From Pseudonocardia alni (lineage in GTDB: Bacteria > Actinomycetota > Actinomycetes > Mycobacteriales > Pseudonocardiaceae), in NCBI RefSeq assembly GCF_002813375.1, contig NZ_PHUJ01000003.1, positions 62,001 to 126,000 on the forward strand: a DNA stretch of 64,000 nt, given 5' to 3'. Below, in pieces: positions 7,401 through 15,900 of the stretch. The stretch's first letter is position 1; each line of letters begins with the position of its first letter. The notes beneath the pieces are model-generated. The model ran no database searches and was not told where the DNA came from. It saw only the letters and a list, made by a program, of their open reading frames with translations. The position numbers were made by a program, and so were the translations under genes.

Positions 7401-9096
7401 GTACGCCGAGCGTTACCGGCAGGCCGCGCGGGACGCCATGCGCGTGGCGCAGGGCGCGGTCCCCGCCTGGGTCATGCCGATCCAGCAGGTCCTGGCCTCG
7501 GTCCCGCCGCGGGCGAACACCTTCGACGTCGTGATCGTCGACGAGGCGAGCCAGGCCGAACTGACGAGCGCGTTCCTGCTGTGGCTCGCGCCGCGGGTGA
7601 TCGTCGTCGGCGACGACAAGCAGTGCACACCGTCCGAGGTCACGAGTGGCTCCTTGCAGCCCATCTTCGACCGCATCGACTCGGAGCTGCACGACATTCC
7701 CCAGTACCTGCGCACGAGCTTCACGCCACGCGACAGCATCTTCTCGCTGCTGCGCAGCCGGTTCGGCCAGGTCATCCGGCTGCGGGAGCACTTCCGGTGC
7801 ATGCCGGAGATCATCAGCTGGTGCTCGAACTCGTTCTACCGGGACGCGCCGCTCGTCCCACTCCGGCAGTTCGGGGCCGACCGGCTCCCGCCGCTGCGCG
7901 CTACCTACGTCGAGGGCGGGTTCACCGAGGGCACGGGCAGCCGGGCGGCCAACGTCGCCGAGGCGGAGGAGATCGCGGCGGCACTGGCCGCATGCCTGGC
8001 GGACGAGGCGTACGACGGGCTGTCGTTCGGGGTCGTAGTCCTCCAGGGACAGGCGCAGGTAGAGATCATCGCCTCCGCGCTGAAGCGGGTGATCGATCCG
8101 GAGGAGTGGGACCGGCGGCGGATCCGAGTCGGCACCCCGCCCGAATTCCAGGGCGACGAGCGCAACGTCGTGTTCCTGTCCATGGTCGTGGCCCCGAAGG
8201 AGCGGGCCGCGTTCCCCTTCACCAAGCGGGACGCGGAGCAGCGTTTCAACGTGGCCGTCTCCCGTGCCCAGGACCAGCTATGGCTGTTCCACTCGGTGAC
8301 CGCTGATCTGCTGCGCCCGACGGACCTGCGGCGGTCGCTGCTGGACCACATGACGTCCGGCGCCGGCGCGGAGCTCCCCCCGGTGCTCGCCGACGTGACC
8401 CGGACCCGCCGCCACGACGCCTTCGACTCGCTCTTCGAGCAGCGGGTCTTCCTTGGCCTTCTCGGTCGCGGCTTCCACGTGACCCCGCAGGTGGAGGCCA
8501 ACGGGCGCTTCATCGACCTGGTCGTCACCGGGGCGGCGGGCAAGCTCGCCGTGGAGTGCGACGGGGACGCGTTCCACACCACGCCGGAACAGCAGCTCGC
8601 GGACCTCCACCGTGAGCAGGAGCTCAAGCGGTGCGGGTGGACGTTCCAGCGGATCCGGCAGTCCGAGTACGTCCTGAACGAGGAGCGCGCCCTGGCCCCG
8701 GTGTGGGCCGAGCTCGACACCCTGGGGATCGGACCGTTGGTGGCGAGCGACGCACCGGCCGAGAGCCCTGAGATGCCCGAGTTCGCCGAGACGGCGGAGG
8801 TGACGGTAGCGCCGGAGCTTATGGAGGACGAGGCCCCCACACCCGTCCTCGGCGTCCCGGTGGTCCTACCACCCGTCGTTGAACAGCCGGACGAGGACCC
8901 CGACGCGGATCGCTCCGGCCTCGTCCTCATGTTGGCCGGCCGAGGCGCGCTGTCGACGAGCCAGGTCGCGGACCTCCTGGCCGTGAGCCTGCCGGAGGCA
9001 CGCTTGATCCTCACCGCGCTCGTGGAAGACGGCCGTCTCGAGAAGGTGGGGCGGACGAAGGGCACCCGCTACGTCCTGCCCGGCACGGCGGATTGA
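4411..9096 (+). CDS. SF1 DNA2/NAM7-like helicase fused to a Vsr-like nuclease
   Basis: A 1561-residue protein. Helicase parts in order: Walker A EGPPGTGKTHTIANL (about 370), a long inserted alpha-rich segment (about 430-1000), Walker B IVDEASQAELTS (about 1042), motif III-like VGDDKQCTPSEV (about 1070), LREHFRCMPE (about 1127), TPPEFQGDERNVVFL (about 1240) and NVAVSRAQDQLWL (about 1280). A PD-(D/E)XK domain of the Vsr/DUF559 kind follows (about 1337-1425: FEQRVFL, GRFIDLVV, LAVECDGDAFH), like the REase_MTES_1575 type known on such helicases. It ends with a winged-helix-like tail. The start at 4411 follows a strong GGGGGAGGAAG; frames further upstream lack it. It is the first gene of a two-gene operon with the DUF262 gene. 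A role as a DNA-unwinding nuclease in defence is inferred from the architecture. Confidence 0.85.
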   Translation: MTHEHDPLTRDRVTRLMGVLRQMAAARFAPVRSVDRYHRTLWLHYAQQATTIQSPDGPGAEVLRVSRVHRDPEPAVSRELKRWLDRSVTDDLSEPRLKERVVVRGQGEVPINEHPHIRGQFDAWLVGWRAWAEQERLRRPRRQVFEALFDMHRLAQDQPESVELVLASGLLQTPGVRVHMISQAVRIDQDLESGDMICVLADESGLRLEDDELLGGLDSFDLSGSAILRDKLLERAVSPIEPALPEFLKEWAARVLQVAHKVSDGWEPERTEHSLVSMSPALVARPRGAYAIRAYYDAIATSLADESSPVPLGLAQLVEAIEPEQRLAWLERTGFGTATAGEAPLFPLAANEEQSQIIHRLDADSGVVVEGPPGTGKTHTIANLVSALLAQGKRVLVTAEKAQALRVLRDKLPPEMQELCVSLTDASAKGNSDLSRSVATLAGRKTDFNPSRADREITDLTEKREAVRRDRARLLEQIRAVREAETFEHPEVAVGFRGTLARIAAELGRTQERDGWLGEGVAGELPVSAAELGELVRLLGEETDERRSRRDQRIPTGLLDQRRFGELAEAVALGESVRRGDTSLLVATLETLDGEQLVRLGPACTEADESLLALRDLPAHRDWARDMTSALLGGTGPHAWQRAVERLGLVDAAVQHDQAAGFADVSVHAQVDLDAAAHAFAALGAHLDGGGSLRKMFKSPEQKAVAPFEAAVLVGGRPVDSAAAAHAAAHHLAVLAIGQQINVAFGPLRIGVGLGEPRVVLIDLLQQLRTVCGVIARVLAATDALRAVLATLPPAARPALYDIGAVEQVTAVAVQVTHARSAAIARAELDAARDDLVAAVPLEVRPHELAHALRAFEAADQGAYAEALASLARAADQQTAQLRCDELLDRVHVAAPHLAADLREHPLDGWTDRLRRWPEAWARACAATWLQVQIDPGREQRLEADLAIATKDLARLTGRLAAARSWRACLSRMNATQVQALQSYKNNMANVGKGTGKYAERYRQAARDAMRVAQGAVPAWVMPIQQVLASVPPRANTFDVVIVDEASQAELTSAFLLWLAPRVIVVGDDKQCTPSEVTSGSLQPIFDRIDSELHDIPQYLRTSFTPRDSIFSLLRSRFGQVIRLREHFRCMPEIISWCSNSFYRDAPLVPLRQFGADRLPPLRATYVEGGFTEGTGSRAANVAEAEEIAAALAACLADEAYDGLSFGVVVLQGQAQVEIIASALKRVIDPEEWDRRRIRVGTPPEFQGDERNVVFLSMVVAPKERAAFPFTKRDAEQRFNVAVSRAQDQLWLFHSVTADLLRPTDLRRSLLDHMTSGAGAELPPVLADVTRTRRHDAFDSLFEQRVFLGLLGRGFHVTPQVEANGRFIDLVVTGAAGKLAVECDGDAFHTTPEQQLADLHREQELKRCGWTFQRIRQSEYVLNEERALAPVWAELDTLGIGPLVASDAPAESPEMPEFAETAEVTVAPELMEDEAPTPVLGVPVVLPPVVEQPDEDPDADRSGLVLMLAGRGALSTSQVADLLAVSLPEARLILTALVEDGRLEKVGRTKGTRYVLPGTAD

Positions 9097-9218
9097 GTCG
9101 CCGACACGATCGGGGTGTCCGATTGGGGCGAGGACGGCAACACGGTCACGTTCGGTACATCATCAACGGGCGCCCTGGGATCGGGAAGGCGCAGCACGGC
9201 GGCAATGGAGGGGCGGAC

Positions 9219-11684
9219 ATGGCGCGGCTCAGCACCATCCTGGATCAGATCGACTCGGGGTCGATGCTGCTCCCGGAGTTCCAGCGCGGCTACGTGTGGA
9301 ACAAGGACCAGATCCGCGGCCTCATGCGGTCGCTCTACAAGGGCTTCCCCGTCGGCGCGCTGCTCGTCTGGGAGGCGGAGGGGCACCAGCAGGCAGTCCG
9401 TGGCGCGGAGGCCGGCAGCGGCACCAAGCAACTCCTCCTCGACGGTCAGCAGCGGATCACCACGCTCTACGGCATCATCCGCGGGCGCCCACCCGCGTTC
9501 TTCGAGGGTGACCCGGCGATTTTCACCCGGCTCTACTTCAACGTGGAGACCGAGGCCTTCCAGTTCCTCGCTCCGTCCACCGCGCGGGCCGACCTGCTGT
9601 GGGTGGACGTCACCGGCCTCTTCAACGCCGACCAGGCCAAGAAGTACGACCAGCTGATCGACGAGCAGTGGATGCGCCCGAACCTCGGCGTGTACCTGTC
9701 CCGGCTGCTGCAGCTCGAGAGCATCCTCGAGCGAGACTTCTTCGTCGACCGGATCACCGGTGCGGACAAGACGGTGGACGTCGTCGTCGACATCTTCAAC
9801 CGGGTCAACTCGGGTGGCACGAGGCTGTCCAAGGGCGACCTGGCGCTCGCGCGGATCTGCGCGGAGTGGGGCGACGCCCGTCCGTCGATGCGCCGGGTGC
9901 TGGAGGGCTGGCGGGCGCGGCAGTTCACGTTCTCGCTGGACTGGCTGCTGCGCAACGTCAACGCGGTGGCCACGGGAAGGGCGCCCTTCGCCGCGTTGGA
10001 GGGGGTGTCCGCGGACGAGTTCCGTACGGCGCTCGACCACGCGTCGCAGAACATCGAGCACTTCCTCGGCCTCGTCGGTGGGCGGCTGGGCATCGACCAC
10101 GACCGCGTGATCAGCAGTGGCCGCTACGCGTTCCCGATCGTCACCCGGCTGCTCCACAACGGACAGGGCCGGTTCGCGGACGGTGCGGAGGCGGACAAGG
10201 CTCTCTACTGGTTCGTCCATGCCGCCCTGCGCGGCCGGTTCGCGGGCTCCGCCGAGACCGCGCTGGCTAAGGACCTCGACATCGTCGACAGGTCCGGTGT
10301 GGATGGACTGATCACTGCGCTCGAACGCTCCCGTCGGGGCGGCCTGACCGTCGAGCCGCAGGATCTCGAGGGGGTCGGCCGCGGGGCGCGCGCCTACGCG
10401 TTGCTCTACATGCTCACCCGGGTCAGCGGTGGGCGGGACCTCGGAACCGGCGGCCTGCTCGACGGCGAGAGCGGCGAGCTGCGGGTGCACGAGATTTTCC
10501 CGAAGGACGCTCTTTACCGGCACGGCTACTCCCGGTCCGAGGCGAACGCCGTCGGGAACCTGGCCTTTGCGGTGCCCGGCACCGCGACCACCTTGAATCG
10601 TCGCAGCCCCCACGAGTACCTGATGTTCTGCTCGGCGGAGGCGTTGGCGAGCCAGTGGATCCCGGCCGACCCCGAGCTGTGGCGCGTCGAGAACTATCGC
10701 GCCTTCCTCGACGCCCGTCGCAAGCTGGTTGCGGCGGATGCGAACGCGTTCCTCGGGCGCCTCGTCGGCGCCGAGGTCGCGTGGACAGAGGGCTTGCCGC
10801 AGGTACGGGTCGCCGAGGACACCGACGAGCGGGACGCCCGCGCGGTGCAGATCCGCGACCTGCTCACCGAGCTGGGGGCGGCCGGGTACGCGAACCCGGC
10901 GTTGGATGCGGAGATCGCCGACCCCGAGACGAGCCGGGCGCTGGCCGTGGCGGAGGCGTACTGGCCCGAGGGACTGCAGGCCGGGCAGGGCTCGCCCGTG
11001 GTGCTGGAGCTGGACCCGGACGAGGCGGACCTGCCCCGGCTCGCCGAGCTGGGCTTCGAGGTCTTCACCTCGGTCGACGCTCTGCGCGGCTTCGTCCAGC
11101 GCCGCAACGAGATTGCGGCGGGGGATCGGGACGACGAGGGCACGGGCGCCCCCGGCGTCGCACTCGTGGAACCCGCACCCGAGGCCGAGCCCGTCGTAGG
11201 CCCGGCTCGGCAGTTGGAGCTCATCGAACCCGAGGTCGCGCAGCTCGAGCTCCCGGAGGTCGAGCAACAGGCTCCCGCGGAGACGCCCGCGGCTGCGGCC
11301 ACGCCGGAGCCCGCTGCCCCGGTCCACGTTCCCGCGCCGAGCGTCGAGCCGGAGCCCGTCGTCGCGCCGGAGACCACGCAGGCCGAGGCCCTTCTGGAAG
11401 CGCGCCTCGTCGAGGTGCTCGATGTCTGCAAGGGCGAGCTGAAGCACAACCCGCGACTGTTCGTGGGGCTGCTCGTCGAATACGGCCCGGTCGACGCGGT
11501 GCGTCGGGCTCTCCGGAAGCCCGCCAACGACACGTTCTCGTTCCTCTGGGAGCGCAGGCGGCTCGATCTCAGCGTCGAGGCCGTCATGCTGGACGAGCGC
11601 TTCCACGACCTGTTCACTGACGAGGAGCGGGCCACGGCGCGCGCTCGGCTGGGGGAGTTCGACTACGAGGCCGCCCGGGCTTGA
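9219..11684 (+). CDS. DUF262-family (GmrS/ParB-like) protein
   Basis: An 821-residue protein. The N-terminal third is a DUF262 domain: LPEFQRGYVWNKDQI (about 19-33), the LLDGQQRITTLYG nucleotide-site signature (about 74) and FNRVNSGGTRLSKGDLALA (about 192). This domain is found in modification-dependent nucleases such as GmrSD and in phosphorothioate sensors. No HNH/DUF1524 nuclease motif is visible, so cutting may be supplied by the upstream helicase-nuclease. A Pro/Ala/Glu-rich linker (about 650-720) leads to a C-terminal helical domain. ATG 9219 is chosen because GGAGGGG precedes it. The 3' end overlaps the converging sigma-factor gene by 22 bases. The family is firm; the function is inferred. 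Confidence 0.8.
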   Translation: MARLSTILDQIDSGSMLLPEFQRGYVWNKDQIRGLMRSLYKGFPVGALLVWEAEGHQQAVRGAEAGSGTKQLLLDGQQRITTLYGIIRGRPPAFFEGDPAIFTRLYFNVETEAFQFLAPSTARADLLWVDVTGLFNADQAKKYDQLIDEQWMRPNLGVYLSRLLQLESILERDFFVDRITGADKTVDVVVDIFNRVNSGGTRLSKGDLALARICAEWGDARPSMRRVLEGWRARQFTFSLDWLLRNVNAVATGRAPFAALEGVSADEFRTALDHASQNIEHFLGLVGGRLGIDHDRVISSGRYAFPIVTRLLHNGQGRFADGAEADKALYWFVHAALRGRFAGSAETALAKDLDIVDRSGVDGLITALERSRRGGLTVEPQDLEGVGRGARAYALLYMLTRVSGGRDLGTGGLLDGESGELRVHEIFPKDALYRHGYSRSEANAVGNLAFAVPGTATTLNRRSPHEYLMFCSAEALASQWIPADPELWRVENYRAFLDARRKLVAADANAFLGRLVGAEVAWTEGLPQVRVAEDTDERDARAVQIRDLLTELGAAGYANPALDAEIADPETSRALAVAEAYWPEGLQAGQGSPVVLELDPDEADLPRLAELGFEVFTSVDALRGFVQRRNEIAAGDRDDEGTGAPGVALVEPAPEAEPVVGPARQLELIEPEVAQLELPEVEQQAPAETPAAAATPEPAAPVHVPAPSVEPEPVVAPETTQAEALLEARLVEVLDVCKGELKHNPRLFVGLLVEYGPVDAVRRALRKPANDTFSFLWERRRLDLSVEAVMLDERFHDLFTDEERATARARLGEFDYEAARA

Positions 11685-12934
11685 CGACGGCGGGCCGCAC
11701 GCAGCTCGGTTTCCAGCTTCCCGAGTGCCTTGCTCTGGATCTGTCGGATGCGCTCGCGGGTCACCCCGAGCTCGCCGCCGATGGTGTCCAACGTCGAGGC
11801 GTCGCCGACGAACCCGAAGCGACGATCGATGATCGTTCGCTCGCGCTCGGACAGGATCGAGAGGGCGGCTGCGATGTCCTCGGCGTCGAATCCCCGCAGG
11901 TCCGGGGCGGGTGGGTCGAGGTGGCGTTCTGCGACGCCCTGCAGGCTCTCCTCACCGAGGGCGTTCTGTGCACTCTCGTACGGCACCGTCGTCGGCAGCG
12001 TGGCGGCCAGCTCGGCCGTGGCGGGATCGTCGTCCGGGTGGGCGCGGCGAGCGAAGGTGTTCAGGCGCTCGACGATGTGTACCGGGTAACGGATGGTGCG
12101 CGACTGGTCGGCGATGGCGCGGGTGATGGCCTGCCGGATCCACCAGGTCGCATACGTCGAGAACTTCGTGCCCTGGGCGATGTCGAACTTCTGCACGGCC
12201 CTGATCAGGCCGAGAGCGCCCTCCTGTACGAGGTCGAGGGCGTCCAGACCCGGAGCTCCGTACCCGCTCGCGATGGAGAGCACGAGTCGGAGGTTGGCCG
12301 TGACGAAACGCTGGTACGCGCCCTCGCCGGCCGCGATCAGCAACCGCAGCGGGAGAGCGGCCGGTGTTGTCTCATCGCTGTTCTCGAGGCGTTCGGCGGC
12401 GAGGAGACCGACCTCGATCGCCCGCGCCAGCGCGACCTCCTCGGCCGCGTCGAGCAGCCCTGCGCGGCCGGTCTCCTGCCGGTACCGCCAGAACGAGTCC
12501 GTGGCCTCCGCGTCCTCGTCGAGGTCCGGGACAGACTCGTCCGGCTCCTCGGTGGCCTCGACCACCGGGGGCGCCGGCAGCCGCTCGACGGGCGGATCCC
12601 ACACCGCTGCTCGGGGGAGGGGGACCCCGTCCCGTGTGGCAACCAGCCCGAGGTCGGCCAGTGAGATCGAGTCGAGATCGAGGGTCGTGTGCTCCGAGAA
12701 CGCCTCAGCCAAAGCCGCCGGGACCGGGACCGAGGCGACCAACGGACGGAGCGGCCTCGGTACCCGGGCACCGTCGTCGACGAGCCGCCGGAGGAGGACG
12801 GCCAAGTCGGCCTCGCTCAGCCCGTGGTCGCGCGCCACCGTCGAGATCGCCACGACCGTGAGCTCACGGGCCCGGAGCGCGCCGTGCGCGAGGTCGACCG
12901 CGCCCGGGACGGGGGCGGATCCGGCGAGGGGCAT
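11663..12934 (-). CDS. RpoD-like sigma-70 family factor inside the helicase operon
   Basis: A 423-residue protein. An unusual N-terminal extension (1-125) and acidic linker (about 125-150) precede recognisable sigma regions: 1.2-like (RQETGRAGLLDAAEEVALAR), region 2 from FVTANLRLVLSIA (about 208) through DLVQEGALGLIRAV to TYATWWIRQAITRAI (about 258), a short region 3, and region 4 from LSERERTIIDRRFG (about 358) with the HTH LGVTRERIRQIQSKAL. These follow primary/HrdB-type sigma factors closely. The start lies 3 bases after the stop of the YprA-helicase gene, so the two are co-transcribed and probably translationally linked. It may direct RNA polymerase to the island's promoters or to invader DNA; both are inferences. 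Confidence 0.85.
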   Translation of the reverse strand: MPLAGSAPVPGAVDLAHGALRARELTVVAISTVARDHGLSEADLAVLLRRLVDDGARVPRPLRPLVASVPVPAALAEAFSEHTTLDLDSISLADLGLVATRDGVPLPRAAVWDPPVERLPAPPVVEATEEPDESVPDLDEDAEATDSFWRYRQETGRAGLLDAAEEVALARAIEVGLLAAERLENSDETTPAALPLRLLIAAGEGAYQRFVTANLRLVLSIASGYGAPGLDALDLVQEGALGLIRAVQKFDIAQGTKFSTYATWWIRQAITRAIADQSRTIRYPVHIVERLNTFARRAHPDDDPATAELAATLPTTVPYESAQNALGEESLQGVAERHLDPPAPDLRGFDAEDIAAALSILSERERTIIDRRFGFVGDASTLDTIGGELGVTRERIRQIQSKALGKLETELRAARRRQARAAS

Positions 12935-12937
12935 CCG

Positions 12938-15900
12938 TCAGACCTCGGGGACCGGGACGAACCTGCCCAGCAGGTTGAGGGCACCCGCTCGGCTGAGCTG
13001 CTCGTGATAGCGCTCATTGCGGAAGGCGCGTAGGCAGCCGTAGCAGCTGGTCTCCGGCCCGCACTCGCACGAGGCCACCCGTCGGACGGCCGCCTCCAGC
13101 ACGGTGGCCAGCTGCCGCGCGATCCGAGGGGTGTTCCCCGCGCCTCCTGGCGTCGTGTCGAAGAGGATCAACGACGGAACGCCGTCTCCACCGTGGTGCA
13201 CGGTGCCGTCGATGTCGTCCCGGCTGATCTCGAGCTCGGCGGCGGCACCCTCCAGGAGGGCGTACACGGTGGATCGCAGCCCCGGCTCGGGAACAACCGT
13301 CGTCGTGTCGGGCGGCAGCTCCAGCTCCACGAAGTCCGTCTGGTACTGGTGCGCCAGGCTCTGCGACCGCATCGGGCCGGCGCACTCGGTCCCCTTGAGC
13401 AGGTGCTTGTGGCTCTTCGCCTTCTTGCGCCCGGCGACCATCGAGGTGCCGAACCCGCACCAGTCGCACAGCTGGTAGCCGCCCCGGTTCGGGCCCTCGT
13501 TGACCACGACGAACTCACCGCGAGCACCGGAGCGCCAGCGCAGCTCCGCTCCGGTGGGAAACCGGACGACGTCCTCCTCGACGTCGGCGTGGGAGTCGAT
13601 GATGTAGGTGGCCCCGGACCAGGAACGACGAGGTGCCTGCCCCGATCCTTGACGGACGCTCTCCGAGGCGACGAACCCGAACTCCGGCACCACGTACGCC
13701 TTTGCGGCCTTGGTCTGGATGGTCTCGCAGGCGGGACACTCGGCTGCGGGCGGTGAGGCATCCTGCCGGTAGTGCCCGCAGGTCTCGCAGACGGTGTAGT
13801 ACTGCCGGAAGAGGTCTTTCCCAGGGAGCCGGTAGACCCCGCCCGAGGTCCATCGGTACCCGCCCGCGATCACCTGGGCACCCGGGGCGTACTCGTTGAT
13901 CGCCATGGTGAGGTCCCGGGTCAGCTCCAGCGGCTTGTCGATGCCACCCTGCAGCCGGTCGGTGCGCAGCTCCACCGTGTCGACCGGGAAGCCGTATTTG
14001 GGGAGCACGTTCCGGTTGGCCAGGTATCCGATCAGCTGGCGGCTGCGCAGGGTGGCGATGACCCGCTTGCACTGGCCCGCGAGGGCGTAGTTCGCCTCGG
14101 CCGCGGCGGTGCGTTCGCGTTCGGTGAAGTCCTCGACATCCTGCGCGAGCTGTTGCCCCGCCTGTTCGACGAGGTCCAGGAGGACCTCGGCCCAGGCGCC
14201 GGACCCGACGTCGATCTCAGCGGCGACGTCCGCGGGCAGGACCTCCAGCAGGCTGTCCCGGACCCGGCGGGGGACGGGGGTGAGGAACCGCCGCAGCTGG
14301 GCGACCGGGCCGACCCAGTCGGGCGGTGTGGGAACAGGCGGCAGGAAGAACTCGCCCGCGGTGGTCCACTCGCGGGCGAACTGCCGCTTCATCGTGCCGA
14401 AGAACGCGGCGATTGCCACGGAGTGGGCGTGCCTCCGGTCGATGCGCACGTTCTCCAGCGGCACGATCGGCGGGCGCATCTCACCCGCGATCATCTTCTC
14501 CGGCTCGGCGAACCGGGTGAGGTCGTGCGACCGACGCTGAGCGTAGGTCAGCACGAGGGCGGCGGAGTCGGAGCGTCGGCCCGCCCGACCGGCGCGCTGG
14601 ACATAGTTGGCGGTTGACGGTGGCATGTTGCGCAGCACCACCGCCTGCAGCTCGCCGACGTCCACGCCGAGCTCGAAGGTCGTCGAGCAGGAGAGCGCGT
14701 TGACCTCGCCCCTGACGAACTGCCCCTGGATCTCGGCGGCCTTCTGGCTCGTCCATTGGGCGGTGTGCTCCATGACTTTCATGGGCACCGGCTTGGCGTC
14801 AAGGTAGAGGTGCCGGTAATGGTCGCGCTCCTCCGCGGCGCGGGGCCGGACCCACGGCTCGAGCATGCCGTCGCAGCGCAGCGTGGGGCAGACCCCGCGC
14901 ACGGACACCCCGGCCATCCGACGGCACCGTTCGCACCGGAAGAGCTGCTCCTGTTCCTCGACCGGTCGGATTCGGAACCGTAGGTGGTTGAGCCTGCGCA
15001 CGGGGCCGAGGTCCTTGGGCGAGACGACCGAGAACCAGCTGTGCGGACCCTCCTTGCCCGGTGTGCCGACGGGGTCGAGCGCCATCCAGACCGCATCGAG
15101 CAGCGCGCGCGGCGCCGCCGTCGATCCCACGGACTCGAGCACACGGGTGAGGTAGTCGATCCGCCGGTTGGTACCCGTCGTCGGGAGCCAGCTCAGCACC
15201 TTCCGCTTGGCGTCGGAGCCGTCGCCGCGGACGTAGATGGGGCCGGTGCGCGGTTCGAAGATCGGCGAGTTGGGCGGCACCTCCTCAGGCATGTCGATGG
15301 CGCCCTGGAACCGTAGGGTGCGGACTAGCTCCTGCAGGAGGTTCCAGCCCTCCTCGTCGGTCATGCCGAGGCCGGCCAGGCAGCCCGGCAGCGCCCATGT
15401 GGCCTTGTGGACCATCTCGACGCGCATCAGCCCGACACCTTCGAGCGACTGGCGGTCGTCGAAGCTGATCACCTCGTGGACCGTCCACTCGAGGGCCTCG
15501 CGGCGGGCGACGACGGAGGAGGCGTCCTCGTCGAAGACCCCCTCCCGCTTGGCGGCCAGGTAGGCATAGTGGGCGAGGCCGTCGAGCTTCGCCGGTTCTC
15601 GCTCCATCCGCTGGTGGTCGGCCAGCGCCATCGTGAGGATCCGGCGCTGTGCGAGCTTGCGGTGGGTGTCCTCCAGGTAGGGCGCGAAGTAGGCGGCCGT
15701 CTGCCTGCTGTCGCTGAAGAACAGGAGCTTCCGACCGTTGCCGGGCAGATCCGACGAGGGCCCGTCCGCGGCGGGGAGTGCCTGATAGAGCGCGGAGCCG
15801 AGTACCGACGCCGAGGCCTCGCCGCCGCTCTCCAGGAGCCGGATCAACCGGGTGCCCCGCGCCCCGCACGCAGCACAGGAGCCGAGGGCCGCGGACTCGG

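Noticed and set aside
9069-11606. An 845-codon antisense frame opposite the DUF262 gene
   Set aside because: Shadow of the coding strand; no motif, and the DUF262 reading has a ribosome site and conserved signature.
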